A model generated the notes under the pieces. The model ran no database searches, was not told where the DNA came from, and saw nothing but the letters and a program-made list of their open reading frames with translations. 64,000 bases of DNA, from NCBI GenBank assembly GCA_039602395.1, contig JBCNJP010000003.1:64532278-64596277 (forward strand). The letters are read 5' to 3'. The position numbers were made by a program, and so were the translations under genes. This document shows positions 1 through 12,059 of this stretch, piece after piece. The first letter of the stretch is position 1. Each line of letters begins with the position of its first letter. Origin of the DNA: Deinandra increscens subsp. villosa. Taxonomy: Eukaryota; Streptophyta; Magnoliopsida; Asterales; Asteraceae.

Positions 1-29
1 ACGGAATAATAGAGGAAATGTTAATTTAG

Positions 30-1390
30 ACGGTTGATTTGAAGCCCATGAGTCATGACAAAACATGACACCCCTCTCGCTCCCAGTGTGGCCTTCATGA
101 GGCAAACCACTTGCAAGTTGCAACCCAGCCCTCGAAAGCAATTTAACTGCTTTGCAAGTATTGTTCCAAGTTTCAGGTCTTGATGAATTGGTTGGAATCA
201 TATCCCCCCTTCTTGTTGAATGCAAAGCTCTAATGGACCTTTTCCAAAGTTGGGGATATCTCGTTTATGTAACGACACCACCATTTTGTAACAAGGCTAA
301 GGTTTCTGTCCTTCAAACTTCCTAGCCCCTTGATTTTGGTAAAATCACTTTATCCCATGCAACCCAGTGGTTTTTCCTTCTATTCGCACACCTACCCCAT
401 AAAATTTTTTACGAATCATTTCAAGTTGATCAATGACTATGTTGGCAAGTTGTCAAACACATATTTGAGAAGGGCGAGTCTGCCCCCGATGGATAAAGTT
501 TTAGCCTTCCAACCTCTAAGTCTCGATTCGAATATTTCCACCACCGAAGCCCAATTCATTACCCTGTTCATGTTCACACCAACTTTCAAACCACAATACT
601 TCATTGGTAAAGTCCCACTTCTACGTTTAATTGTGTTAACCACTGCTGCTACTTCTTCCGGGCAATGTCCAACCCCATACATACATGGTTTGGAGATATT
701 CATCTTTAAACCAGAAACGATGTAAACACACATTAACCGAGCATTATTCCGTAGATTGGATGTAGACCATTCACCCAACATTAAAACATCATCCGCATAA
801 ATGAGATACGACAAAACCGGTCCACTATCTGGTGTTGGAATCCCCTAACGACCTCTTCTACAACCGCTTTACAGATGAAGCATAAAAATCCCTCCATCAC
901 AATTATGAAGAGGGAAGGTGACAGGGGGTTACCTTGCCGAATCCCTTTTTGACAGTTGAATTCATAAGTTGGTGACCCATTTACTAGGACTGACGCTCTT
1001 GCAGATTCCAAGATGCCTCCTGTCCATTTCCGCCACAACTCCGGGAAACCTTTTGAGATAAAACATCATTTATAAACCCCTAATTAACACTGTCGAATGC
1101 TTCTCAAAATCAAATTTAAACAGTAATGCTTTGAAACCTGACTTCTTGAACCATGCAATTAACTCATTAATTAATTCCCATCAAGGATGTTCCGGCCTTG
1201 GATGAAAGCCGATTGCGAATCCAAGATAATACTATTGATTACTGGCTTGAGATGTGTGGCCATGAATTTAGAAACAGACACAACTGAAACCGAGGGTTTC
1301 AAGACATTTATGAGAATAACTACCTTCAATTCAAAATGTCATAGTAACTTTGAAAGTTTAGTTGCATCAGGTTTGTGCATCATATCCACT
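30..1390 (-). pseudogene. LINE (non-LTR retrotransposon) reverse transcriptase remnant
   Basis: Read on the minus strand, the segment gives the RT blocks of a plant L1-type LINE in the right order. A block starting AFIQGRN lies near 1180-1209, an FDFEK block near 1095, GIRQGNPLSPSLF near 905-945, the catalytic YADDV at about 790-803, GLKMNISK near 700, and GLKVGVNMNRV further on. Below about 437 the reading continues in other frames with weak similarity to the C-terminal part of such proteins. At least three frame changes and several stops interrupt it. The endonuclease domain, ORF1 and a poly(A) tail are not visible, so this is an internal fragment. In its intact form the enzyme primes reverse transcription at nicked target DNA. 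The plus-strand ORF at 330-725 is its antisense shadow. Confidence 0.85.
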
Positions 1391-2279
1391 GGAATTAAGG
1401 TTCTTAAATTATAAAGTACTACTTACTATTGAAATTCCACCATGATTTAAAAATTATATTTCCTTAGAACACCTTTATTCAGATGTCGTCAAGCGATGAT
1501 GGTCCGCCTAGTCGACAGAAGGTGAAGACGAGCACATGCGTAATTTTTTTATGTTGGTTCTTAAAGGGCGACTGGAACTTCAGGTTAACCGAAACAACTG
1601 TAAATAGTGTCAAAGTAGGTGGCCATGTATTTCAAAGCGTAGACATGGGATGTGACTAGGGGACCGAGGTGTCTTGTGGTTTTTATTGTTTTTTCAATTT
1701 TTTTTACTACTGCATCAGTAGAAACTTATTATAGATGGTAAATGATTAAGAATCAAATTGGACATGAAGAATGACTTGAAGGTTTGTATGTTAATATAGT
1801 TATTGTTTGTGAATGAGGCTGTGTTTGGGATTTGTGACATTCTTTCTTTGTTGAGTTGAGGGTTGTGTTTGGAGTAATGTTTAGATAGATATTGGTTTCA
1901 ACATGGTGTTGGTTCCTATCCTCCTCTATCTTGGTGAAAGAATTTGAGACCTTAATTTGGAGAGGAGTCTGATATCTCATATTCACTTTCACAAACCAAT
2001 TTCACAATACACTAGTTGTCTCCTATAAATTTCATACCAAAACCTTGTTTTTTTTATGTGCGTCAAACTTAATGCATTTTTGTCGAGACTAGTATACTCC
2101 TTTTATTTTATTAGAGTCTTAATTCAAATTAACCTTTATCTTGACACTACCAATCTCCTTTACAAACTTAAAACCATTGTCTTTAAGACTTTAACTTTTG
2201 TTTTAACCCCGAAAAATGATTTAAAATTTGTTAAAAATGTCAAAATTCCCGCCAATGATTGTAGTAAAAAGCATTCATA
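1391..2279. other. unassigned AT-rich stretch
   Basis: I see no gene or repeat family here. A 58-codon plus-strand ORF at 1483-1659 starts ATGTCG right after a pyrimidine-rich stretch ending in CAG. It resembles nothing I know and may be chance. The other reading frames in this stretch show no recognisable domain. Confidence 0.4.
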
Positions 2280-2866
2280 ACCCAAATCTTGTCCCATGTT
2301 TCATAATCCGTTCACGTGACAAACTAATATGAGATTGATTATGTATACATTCATATGAAGATTACCATATTTTACCACAATTATAACAATAGACTTATCA
2401 GATTCATAGTTAATCTTATCATCCTCTACGACCCTTGAATCTATTGTCTTCATCACTTTGGTATTTCTTAGCCTGTTGTTTAGTAAGCCCTTTTCCATCC
2501 TTGTAACATTCGATCACCCGTCCTTTGAACTTTGCTTCGATGTACATATAAATAAATCCTCCTGGTCTGCTCGATATCCTCCTTCGACAATATTGGTTAC
2601 TGAACCATCCTTATGTGATTTTCTGGTTTCCATGGTAGCTAGCCCTTTCATTCTCCTCTTGGTTTAAATTGTAAACACCCTTCTGTTAGATTCACCACCC
2701 TTGAATCCAATACCACTTGAAAAACCAATTAAGACATTTGAGATTCTTCATTAATCAGAACAAAGTTTCTCCCATATTAAAACTCTGAAAATCCTTGATG
2801 ATTCATTCTCCATTTCAAATACAACACTGAACTCCATGTTTTCCCTGTTCGAATCTTCAAATCCTT
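2280..2866 (-). pseudogene. decayed Ty1-copia gag
   Basis: On the minus strand, translation begins about 40 bases after a tRNA-Met-type primer-binding site with an ORF opening MEFSVVFEMENE. About 400 bases further, near 2345-2400, lies a degenerate CCHC zinc knuckle. The spacing of its first half (CYNCGK-like) can still be read if frames are switched, but the final His and Cys are gone. Stops and frameshifts occur throughout. The position just downstream of a PBS and the zinc-knuckle relic together indicate a Copia gag. No protease or pol follows, so the rest of the element is missing or beyond recognition. Confidence 0.5.
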
Positions 2867-2880
2867 GGGCTCTGATACCA
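2867..2880 (-). other. primer-binding site (initiator tRNA-Met type)
   Basis: The minus strand reads TGGTATCAGAGCC, the usual plant LTR-retrotransposon primer site complementary to the 3' end of initiator tRNA-Met. It lies directly before the decayed gag. Confidence 0.7.
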
Positions 2881-3130
2881 CATTAAATAAAAATTGGTTG
2901 CATGTTTTATTGATAACAATTTTTTTATCGGCCAACTCAAGGAAACCCGGACCTGAACTGGGATCAGCGTCCAAGCCTATTAGTGAATCCGTTATAGGAA
3001 AACCCCCCGTCACGTAAGTAGTTCACCAATAGGGGGAAACATATTTCAGTTTCGAGAATCGAACTTGTGACCTTGAAGGCCACGAGTCTCACCATCATCA
3101 CCATTTACCACTGCCCTAATGGTTACTGAC
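2881..3130 (-). other. LTR tail followed by possible tRNA-derived SINE
   Basis: 2881-2930 abuts the primer-binding site and should be the end of a minus-strand LTR, although it lacks a clean terminal CA. Upstream on the minus strand, about 3125 down to 2930, is a stretch with a box-B-like GTTCGATTCTC about 45 bases after a weak box-A-like GTGGTAAATGG. It ends in an A-rich tail. This is the layout of a tRNA-derived SINE of about 200 bp. I cannot define target duplications, so the SINE call is tentative. Confidence 0.3.
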
Positions 3131-3529
3131 AACATTTAATTGGGGACTTTAACTTTAAATCGTCAATATTAAAACAATGTTTGCATTTTAATTCATTCAA
3201 ATCATTTTTCAAATAAAAATAACAATTTTCTATTACCCACATGTTGTTGCGGGCCGTTGGGTATACATAATTTTTTTTACAAAGAGAGAAGTTTAGAAAA
3301 GCTAATTTTATTGCAACTCTTTTTGGTAACCTCTATTCCTATAGTTACAACCCTCGCATCAAATCCCATATTCATGTTGTTCTTGTTCTTGTTCAAGATA
3401 AAGTAACACCACCGATCCCTTTATCATAATCTAAATAATAAACAAAACAAAATAAAATCAAGATGCAAATAGAGAAATCAAATCCAAAATAAATATAAAC
3501 CGAAGCATAAAAGTTTTAAAAGCATAAAA
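3131..3529. other. unassigned AT-rich stretch
   Basis: No coding or repeat signal is recognised. The right part may belong to the eroded 5' LTR of the gag-only element that follows. Confidence 0.3.
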
Positions 3530-3586
3530 GTGTTCATTGTATTGATCGAGTCATGCAGTAGTAAGATCCGTCCGTGTACTTACAAG

Positions 3587-3598
3587 TGGTATCTGAGC
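3587..3598 (+). other. primer-binding site, TR-GAG copy 1
   Basis: TGGTATCTGAGC starts two bases after the LTR end. It differs by one base from the standard tRNA-Met-type site TGGTATCAGAGC. Confidence 0.75.
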
Positions 3599-3799
3599 AA
3601 TCCAGGTTGCTCTACTACTTATTTGATCAAATTCGGATTTTTATAGTGAGAGAAAGTGGGTTTTGATCATTTTTCATCAATTTTTCTCAATTCCGAGTGT
3701 TTCTGATGTCAAACTTGATTGCAAAACGTTCCTAGTGTGTTTTCGTTACCTACTGCTGCAAATCACAGTCCGAAACCTTTAAATTTGTGAAAATCCAAA

Positions 3800-4115
3800 A
3801 AATTCAGTTTGGTACGCCGGTTGATTTTGTTGGTACGTTGGATGAATTCGTTGGTACGTTGGATGAATTCGTTGGTCCGCTAGGCAATCTTCATCAATGT
3901 TTCGCAGTAGTTACGCCGTACCATAGTTGGTCCGTTACTGTTCACTGGTACGTTGAGTTCAATTTGGTCCGCCAGATTCATTGGTACGTTGGATTTGTGG
4001 TACGTCTGAATTGGTACGCTGAGAATTGTGGTACGCTGAGTGCTTTGTCCGGTCAAATCTATTGGTACGTTGGTCAACGGTTTGGTCCACTAAGAGTGTT
4101 ATTGGTACGCTGACA
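3800..4115 (+). repeat. GGTACG-rich repeat array in the gag leader
   Basis: Between the primer site and the gag start lie about a dozen short motifs of the form GGTACG or GGTCCG, mostly preceded by TT and followed by YTGG or CTGA. Two neighbouring units near 3830-3875 are identical over about 21 bases. Each motif has the palindromic core GTAC. The same GGTAC/GTACC words recur in the U3 part of the family's LTRs (9541-9625, 59215-59285, 61385-61450). ORFs crossing this stretch are by-products of the repeat. Confidence 0.75.
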
Positions 4116-4319
4116 GAAAAGTGATGTTCACTAAAACTGACGTAACTTGAGTTCTGTTTTGAGTTACGGAACCCAATACCAACCAAAACGACCATCTCGA
4201 CGAGTTCTACACTTTTGCTTGCCTAATGGCTAGTACCCGTTGTTTTAACCCCCAAAATCTGTCTCTAAGACCTTCGTTTTTGAGTTTGAAGTTTTGACGT
4301 TTGATTGTTCAACTTCAAA

Positions 4320-7300
4320 ATGAGCGACTATCAAGCATTTACAGCTGCTCAGACTTCAATGCAACTCATGATGAGTTATGATAACGAAATAGGAACAACG
4401 CAGAAAGTTCCCAAGTTGCTAAGATTGGAAGATTATCATAATTGGAAGAAACGATTTGAATCATACATATTTTCTCAAGATGTTGATTGTTGGATAACAA
4501 TTGAAAAGGAGTATGAGTATCCAATGCTAAGTGTTAGAAAGCCAAAGATGATAAGTGATTTTGATGTGGATGAAAGGAAACTTTTTGCAAGAGAGAAGAA
4601 AACTTATAGTTTTCTTACAATGGCGCTACCTAAAGATCTGATGCATCAGTATAAGAAGTATACAATTTGTAAGGAATTGTGGGATGCTATTTTCGTAAGA
4701 TGTAAGGGTAATGAGCAATATAAAAAGACTTGAAAGAAAGTTTTGAAGAAAGAATTTGATAATTCTGGGTATTGTGAGAATGAGAAAATGTCAGACTTGA
4801 TTGCAAGATTTTCACATTTAATAAACGAACTTGAAGTTGTGCAAGTTACAAAGGAGAATGATGAATTGAAAGAGAAATTTCTGGAAGCTTTACCTAACAA
4901 ATGGGAAAATTATGTTATGATGTTAACACATGATCGAAATTATTCAAATTGGACATTTAATCAATTGACAAGCAAATTACAAGCTCGTGAAATGGAAATG
5001 ATTGTGAAAAAGTCAGCACATCCTTCCATTAAGAATCCTGAATTATACTTTGTTAAAAATTCTGCTACCATGAATGCTAAACCTAAGTTAAATTCTAGTC
5101 CAAGTTTAAATCCTGCTCCAACAACGTTTCTTGCTGGGAAGTATGAAAATTCTGGTTACTCTTCAGGTTGTAGTTTTACAACTCCTGATAAAGCAACGCA
5201 CAGTTCTATTCCTTCTCAAACAACTGAAGATTTAGCTGCATTGATATCCGCTTTCATATTATCTTCTTCTGGATCAATATTTGGTAAAATTAGTGAAGCT
5301 GGTTTGTTTGGCGATGACTTAGATCAATTGGATGATGATCAATTGAATGAGTTAGATTTGCATTGGCAGTTTGCTATAACAGTTGAAAAAGGTAGAAGAT
5401 TCATGAAGAAACATGGAAAGAAGTCTTTTATTCCAGGAGGGAAACTTGGATTGGATAAGTCAAAGATTAAATGTTTCAATGTTCCAAATTCGGACATTTT
5501 GCTCGTGAATGCAATTAATCATCATCTAAGAAGTCTAATTTAGATAATCATGCTCACAAAGCTACTACATCTAATGGTACAGAAGCAAAAGCTATGGTGT
5601 CTTCAATTCATGAAGCTATTGATTGGTCAGAACATTTTCCGGTGGATGAATCTGCTTTTATATGCACTTCTCAAGAAAATGATGCTAGAATGGAAACAAT
5701 GTCTGAACTTTGATTCAATGATGAATCATATCAAGCGTTGATGGCAAATGTGCAAGTTGAATCAAGTGATTATGATTCAGAAGTAAGTGGTTATGAGTCT
5801 ACTTGCGAATTCTGTTCACAAAAGGAAAGAAAGATTCAGGAATTGGTTGAAGAAAAGAACAGTTTGATTGTTGAATGCAAAAAGAAGGAAGACGAGTTAG
5901 AAATTTACAAAAAGAAATGTGAAGATTCTGATGAGATTTTCAAGACAAATGTGAATTTAATCAAAGAAAAGAGTTTGTTGATGGAAGAGTTTGTAGAATT
6001 TCAGAAAAGATTTGAAGGGATGTGTGTTGAAGATAAAGAACAGATTTTGAAACTGCAAAATGATAATGCAGAGTTAGTTACCCAGATTTCTACATTGCTA
6101 GCTAATAAAGAAGATTTAGTCAAGAATGCTAAAAGTGGGAGAAAAAAGCAAAGGAAGTAACATAAGATTTTGATGCTTTGTTTATCAAATTAAAAGCAAA
6201 GTTGGATTTGCTTAAGAAGTCTTATGATGAAGTTCAGAAAGCTTATGATGAAGTTACTGCTTTGGAAAAGCAACATCAAGTGGCACATCCCGAATTACAA
6301 GATAAAGTCACAAGCTTGACAAAAGAAAATAAGTTGTTGACAAGGAATGTTGACATTTATAAAGAGAGGGTGGATAAAATTACACAAGAAGTGTATGATG
6401 CACATGATAATATGAGAAGAGAAAACTCGTTGTCAAACAGAGTTTCAGAGAAGTTAATTGCTTCAGAAAAAGCTTTGGGTGAAGCATAGAAGAAGATATC
6501 GGATTTAAATGTTAAGATTCTAGATCTGAATCGTCAATTGCATAATTTGAAGAATTCGCATTCATTTACGAGTTATTTGTGCAAAGATGAGAAGTTCAAG
6601 GAAGTTTTTGGAGGAGAAGAGCATAATCAAATTCCGCACCCGGTTATTCAAACTGATCCTCTTGCTGATGTTCAAACTTCTGATGCAAAGCAAGATCATT
6701 CTGAATTTGCTACTGAGAGATCTGACAAGAAGAAATCAAAGTCATCTAATAAGCAAATGGAAAGTAAGACAAATGGTGATCATACATCAGTCAAACTTGT
6801 GTCTGGTGGTACTGGATTAGATATGGATCAATTTCTACTGGAAAAACAGTTGAGAAAGATGAAGAGAAGTTATCTGAAGAAAAAGTTGCTGCTAAGTTGG
6901 TAAAAGTGAACAACTTAAAGGGTATTAAAGCTACATTTACTCAAGTTGCTCAAGTTGGATCTTCTGGTTCTCAAGTCGAATTATCAAAGCTACCAGGTTA
7001 CAAACGTTCAGGTTTGGGTAGTACCAGTCAGAAAATTGAGAAGAAAGACAAGAAGAACATGTCAAAGAAGATACCAAAAGAAAAGAAGGATACCAATCTG
7101 GATCAAATTTATCATTTAGCTCAGGTTCTTGTACCTACAATGGAGAAAGAATTCGGGGGTAAGCAACAAAAGAAGAAGTATTCTGAAAGTTATTCAAGAG
7201 TTGGCCAACAATTCAAAGATTTTCTTCATTTGGATCAAATTCAACTCCTCGAAGTCCTACATCAAAATGGGTGCATGCTAATCGTTTTCAAGCTTTTGAT

Positions 7301-7675
7301 GATTTTTATGATAATATTGATTCTGATCATCTGTGTCATGCATTTCAGGAAAAAACAAACCAAAGCGATCATACTGCTTGTGCTATCAATGTCGCCGAAG
7401 AGGCCACATGGCACAAGATTGTCCTGAAACTGCAAAAAGATCATTATAAATCTGCCACATTTATTGATGTATCTGGCAGAGTTTTTACTGAGTCAACACC
7501 TTTACACTTTAAATCTCAAAAGAAACAGTTTTTCAAATATGATTCAAGTGTTGGTGGTTCATCACCTCATAATGACTCAGTTCAAACTGAACAAGGTAAA
7601 ATGCAGTGGCGACCTAAGTTGGTCTGCAACGCTGCTAATGATTTTACTGAAGACACTAGTCTACCAGAAGCATGA
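4320..7675 (+). pseudogene. gag: long coiled-coil gag of TR-GAG copy 1
   Basis: The start ATG at 4320 opens a Copia-type gag (UBN2 class). LEDYHNWKKRFESYI is near residue 40, followed by a helical capsid-like region with LWDAIF and FSHLINELE. An in-frame TGA sits at 4731-4733. A first CCHC knuckle at about 5471-5512 has lost one base, which shifts the frame. From about 5740 to 6560 the protein is a highly charged Glu/Lys-rich coiled coil, followed by a Lys-rich basic stretch (6900-7100). A second knuckle of form CYQCRRRGHMAQDC lies at about 7375-7420. The frame ends with the KSATFID/GRVFTEST module and a stop at 7673. It would be over 1,000 residues if unbroken, far longer than a standard Copia gag. 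Its presumed job is particle assembly and RNA binding. At least five frame changes or stops make it inactive. Confidence 0.8.
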
Positions 7676-9168
7676 TTGGAGTTTGAAAAGAGTGTTCAAC
7701 TAATTTTTTGAATTGCGGAAAAATAGTTAAGACATCCAACTTGTGGCATATAAGATATAACCAAATGTACTTTATGTGAAAGTCAAAAAGATGACATAGT
7801 ATTGGTAGTCATCGATTGATCTTTTTTGTTGGTCCCTAAACGTTCGTATAAATGAGTTGTAATGGTTTTGTGGTAATAAAGGATGTTTCATGAAATGGAA
7901 GTTTATGGTTCTTATTAATAGAACAAGATTCACAATGAAATCAAGAATTCAACATTATATTCAATGGAAGATTAAGACACTTTGCCATAGAATTGAACAT
8001 CTTGATTGACGGATGACCAAGACTATGTTGCCAGTCATTGGTGGTTGCAGTTACATTGAGTTCTGGTGGTGAGGAAACCGGTGCATAATACATGTCATGG
8101 CATTTCACTTCCATGAAGAGGTGCCCCCTTAAATAGGTCCTTCATAAAAAAAATTTAAGAAAAAAATTCACCGGAAACATTTTTGAAAAAATTTAAACTT
8201 GTTTGATTTTCTTTATTTTCTTAAATGTTCGGACTATCTCTGCGTGTCCACAAGACCGACCTGATAGTTGTTCATTTAAGGTTCTGCTTTATTTTCTTCG
8301 GTGCGTCGTATAGTTCATCAGACTTTCTCTGCGTGTCCACAAGACCGACCTGATTGTTGTTGAATTATACAATTTCAACTTGTTTTTATTTTCTTATTTT
8401 GTAAAATCTGAGGCCTTATGTGCGTATCGAAAGATCAACCTTAAGGTAGACGATTTAACATTCTTATTTCTTTTGCATGGAACACAGTTGACTATATCAT
8501 GAGTTCAATCATTATGTGTTAATTCACAAATGAAATCACAAAGTGTGATAAACAAAAGCATATCTGAGTATGTCTGATAGTGTGGGGTACACTGGTCAAA
8601 GCAAATTAATCAATACCTTAACATATCCAGATGTTATGAGTATGGTTATGCCTGAGTTTAAAGTTGGACAAATTATATCTACAATTGACATGGCTTATGT
8701 GCTACAGTAATTGAAATTGAAGTGTAGTTCAACTTGTTATGTCCAGTATGATCCCAAGTCATGATCTATCTCATAAAAGACAAAAATAGTGTCTGATTCT
8801 GTTATGCTTTTACTTTTCATATTTGAATATACCAAAAAGAATTTAGGTGTGTTTTGACATAAAGTTTTAGAAAAATCAAAAAAAGATTTTGTTTCTTATT
8901 TCTTTCCGATTGATCAACACAGAATACAAAATCAAATTTCAAAATCAAAATATCTTGGAGTATTGAAGAGACGTTTTGCGCCAAGATTATTTATGTTGGC
9001 AGGTTCTATGTGGAAAGAGGACATCACAACTTCTAGTCTTCTAAAGCTGTTGATAAAAGAATTCACACGTGCTGCAATGTCAAGCATTCAAGATCAGACT
9101 GATCGTCAATTTGAGAGAGTGTTTGATTGAAGATACAAGATTATATGGAGATTGATACTGCACATGTC
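7676..9168 (+). other. non-coding 3' region of TR-GAG copy 1
   Basis: There is no coding potential. 8220-8470 holds three related units built around TCTGCGTGT..AAGACCGACCTGATTGTTG; the third is degenerate (TGCGTATCGAAAGATCAACCTTAAGG). Close relatives of this block occur at 10490-10790 (minus), 46850-46985, 58020-58260 and, in part, near 60600-61020, so it is a conserved part of the family. From about 8990 the sequence departs from the other copies. Confidence 0.7.
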
Positions 9169-9340
9169 GAGGGGGAGTTTGTTGATGCATGGTTCTTGGT
9201 CGTTATGTGAAGTATCAAATACAAGATAAAAGCTACAAGATTGTGCCGGTCCGAACTGACACGAACTGCCAGTTCGGATGCACACGAACTTGTCTAAACT
9301 GGCAGTTCGAATGATCGTGGGTTCGCACATTAATCTTCAT
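9169..9340 (+). repeat. polypurine tract and truncated 3' LTR of TR-GAG copy 1
   Basis: GAGGGGGAGTT at 9169-9179 is a polypurine tract, followed by an LTR starting TGTTGATGCATGG at 9180. This LTR carries near-palindromes of CGAACTGCCAGTTCG type near 9255 and 9300 in place of the GTACC words of the other LTRs. It is therefore a different U3 variant. It stops at 9340, where the next LTR begins in reverse. Confidence 0.6.
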
Positions 9341-9704
9341 TGTAAAACCACGGGAGGGATCTTACTACTGCATGATTCAGTTAATCGAGAACAACACGAT
9401 GTAAATAAAGCTTTGCTTTATTGATTCACTAAGAGTTACAAGCTAGAGAGAGAAACACACTCAGTTTACACACACTTAAGAGATATGAAATGACAGACCT
9501 ACTAACTCTCTCTAACACGAACTATTTATACTTACCATTAAGTGCAGCGTACCAATCCACGTACCAGTTGGTACGTCCGTACCAACTGGTACAACGGACC
9601 ATATGGTACGACCCTAATGGTATGATGACTATTTGACTCACAAACTAGCACTAGTCTAGATACAATACACGAGACACAACGTAGCATAGGAATATGCTCT
9701 AATA
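9341..9704 (-). repeat. 3' LTR of TR-GAG copy 2
   Basis: The minus strand runs from a start of form TATTAGAGCATATTCC (TG changed to TA) to an end in TTTTACA. It aligns with the LTRs at 59126-59493 and 61305-61684. It holds GTACC/GGTAC palindromes at 9541-9625, a TATA-like TATAAATAG (minus, about 9525), and AATAAAGC polyadenylation-like sequence near 9410. Confidence 0.8.
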
Positions 9705-11419
9705 AACTCCCCTTAACGTGTAGTGTATCTATGTATCTATCTATCTAACAAAACTTCAGTCTTCAATCTTCAGCATTGCTACATCCGATCTTCAGTTTGA
9801 AATCTTGTCAGAAATAGAGCTTGCATGGCTGGATCAATCTTGAACAATCTTTGAAATTCAAGATCCACTTGTGAAAGATATTACATACTCCCCCTTTCAC
9901 CATGCTTGAGTGTTGTCACACAGAACCTGCAATTTCAGAAGACAGAAACGCGGCTTTCTTTTTCTTTTGAAACATAATTTAATCTTGGCGCAAAACTTCT
10001 CTTCGAAAATCCAAAATATAGTTTTGAAATCAGAATTTTGTATCTTGTATCGATCGGTCGAAAAAAATAAGAAACAAAATCTTTTTGTCTTTTTGAAACT
10101 TTATATCAAAACACACCGATTTTTTTTTTAATTTTTCTAAATTTATGCTGAATCACACCTAAAATCTTTTTGGATTTTATCAGATATGAAACATAAATGC
10201 AGTACTGAATCAGACACTATTTTTGTCTTTTGCGAGAAAGATCACAACTTGGGATCATATTGGACATAATATGCTGAACTACACTTCAATTTCAATTACT
10301 TCAGCACACAAGTCATGTCTATTGCTGGTATATTTGTCAATCTTAAACTCAGGCACAATCATACTCATAAAATCTGAATATGTTATTGTATTGATTAGAT
10401 TTCTTTGACCAGTGTACCCCACACTATCAGACATACTCAGATATGTATTTGCTTATCACACTTTGTGATTTCATTTGTGATTTAATCACATAATGATTGT
10501 ATTCATGATATCGTCAACTGTGTTCCATGCTAAAAAAATAAGAACGTAAAATTGTCTACCTTAAGGTCGATCTTTCGATACGCAGACAAGGCCTCAGATT
10601 TAACAAAATAAGAAAATAAAAACAAGTTGAAATTGTATAACTCAACAAAAATCAGGTCGGTACTCCCATACACGCAGAGAATCTCTGATGCGTTATACGA
10701 AACACCAAAGAAAATAAAGCAGAACGTCAAACGAACAACAATCAGGTCCATCTTGTGGACACGCAGAGAAAGTCCGATCTTTTGATAAAATAAAGAAAAT
10801 CAAACAAGTTTAAATCTTTGCAAAATAAACACATGTATACACAGTGACTTCTCATTTTTCTTTTTCCACACATCCTTTTCTTGATATCTTGAGATACGCA
10901 TCAAGATGTTGTCCACTTGGTCAAACATTTGTATTTAATGTGTTTATCACGTCTGAATACTTTCTGATTAAATGCCGAGCCTACCAAGCACATTGAGCAA
11001 CGATCTTATGGCCTTTTCAATTATTTTATCCATGAGTCAAACACGTAAGCCAATGTACCATCATTTTCCAAATATGTCGGATCAAATTTCTCATTTTTCA
11101 ATGTTTTAGTATTTTTCTGTTTTTCAATGTTTTTGTATTTTTCCTTTTTCTCCCGCTTAAAATGAAAACTCTATTTTTGGGTTTTCATTTTAACAAAAAA
11201 AAAAAACACAAAGACAAAGACACTATTTTTGGTTTTTCAATTTTCTCCCCCTAAACTACAAATGGAATGTAAAAGAAAGAAAACTGTCCACCCGATACTG
11301 ATACCTTCCAGTTTAAGCTTTCAGAAAAACTTTCAGTTTAGAAAGATGAAACATTCAATTTAAGTTAAAAACACAGAATACTTCTCCATCAGCAACTTTT
11401 TCAATCACCAACGGGTCTT
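9705..11419 (-). other. polypurine tracts and non-coding 3' region of TR-GAG copy 2
   Basis: On the minus strand there are three purine tracts: TTAAGGGGAGTT directly before the LTR, GTGAAAGGGGGAGTA at about 9886-9901, and TAGGGGGAGAAAA at about 11243-11256. The conserved TCTGCGTGT..GACC..CTG units lie at 10490-10790. No protein-coding signal is seen; the ORFs listed by length here are chance frames. Confidence 0.6.
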
Positions 11420-12050
11420 CTAGAAGTACCTGCACACTGGTTTTAAAGAATTAGTACTCAAATGACCCGAAGAACACAACTTCTGGTCGACTAGTGTCTT
11501 CCACAAAATCACTTGCAGCCGCGCTAACCACTTTAGGTCGCCACTGCATTTTTGCCTTTTCATTTTTAACAGAGTCATCATCATGTGATGAACCACCACC
11601 ACTTGAATCAAATTTGAAAATTGTTTCGTTTTAGATTTTGATTTGGAAGGTGTTGACTCAGTAAAAATCCTGCCTGATTCATCAATAAATGTGGCAGATT
11701 TGTTTGAAAATGGACTTTTTACAGTTTCAGGACAATCCCGTGCCATGTGTCCCTTTCGGCGACATTGATAGCACAAACGATAAGATTGTTGAGATTGTGA
11801 TTTGTCCTGAATTGATGGACATCTATCAATAAACTCAGAACCATAAAAAATATCATCAAAAATTTGGAATCGGTTAGAATGTACCCATTTCGATGTAGGA
11901 CTTCGAGGTGTGGAATTAGATCCAGATGACAAAGAATCCTTAACTTTTTGAGCATCCCGAGAAGAACTTTCAGATGAAGCCTTCTTCTGAATCTTACCTC
12001 CATATCCCTTTTCCATTGTAGACAGAAACACCTGAGCCAAATGATATTCA
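11420..12050 (-). pseudogene. gag: C-terminal part of TR-GAG copy 2 gag
   Basis: An open minus-strand frame of about 200 codons matches the end of the copy 1 gag. It has AQVFLSTMEKGYGG, then SSGSNSTPRSPTSKWVHSNRF, an intact CCHC knuckle of form CYQCRRKGHMARDC, and the KSATFIDESGRIFTEST module. A small frameshift follows near 11640 and a stop at 11420. The knuckle is better preserved here than in the other copies. The start of the protein is cut off at about 12050. Confidence 0.8.
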
Positions 12051-12059
12051 AGAACGATA

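Larger units (their letters stand above)
3530..9340 (+). mobile_element. TR-GAG copy 1: gag-only Copia-like retrotransposon
   Basis: The element runs from the last ~55 bases of a 5' LTR (ending in TACTTACA at 3584), through a primer-binding site at 3587, a repeat-rich leader, one long gag reading frame (4320-7675), about 1.5 kb of non-coding DNA and a polypurine tract at 9169, to the first 161 bases of a 3' LTR. Protease, integrase, RT and RNase H are absent and there is no space for them. This matches plant terminal-repeat-with-gag (TR-GAG) elements, which need enzymes from a partner. The 5' LTR is truncated on its left. The 3' LTR is cut at 9340 by another copy in reverse orientation. Confidence 0.7.
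9341..12050 (-). mobile_element. TR-GAG copy 2, 5'-truncated, reverse orientation
   Basis: On the minus strand this comprises the last part of a long gag (12050-11420), about 1.7 kb of non-coding DNA with the family's triple motif, a polypurine tract (9705-9716) and a 364-bp LTR (9341-9704). The N-terminal two thirds of gag, the leader and the 5' LTR are missing. The break at about 12050 abuts the truncated leader of the big Copia element. Confidence 0.75.

Noticed and set aside
330..725. Plus-strand ORF of 131 codons
   Set aside because: It lies antisense to the LINE reverse transcriptase and has no domain of its own.
1483..1659. 58-codon ORF as a host exon
   Set aside because: It follows a CAG acceptor-like site, but has no family match and no neighbouring exons.
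3787..4195. ORFs on both strands across the GGTACG array
   Set aside because: They follow the short repeat period and translate into repetitive peptides; the real gag ATG is downstream at 4320.
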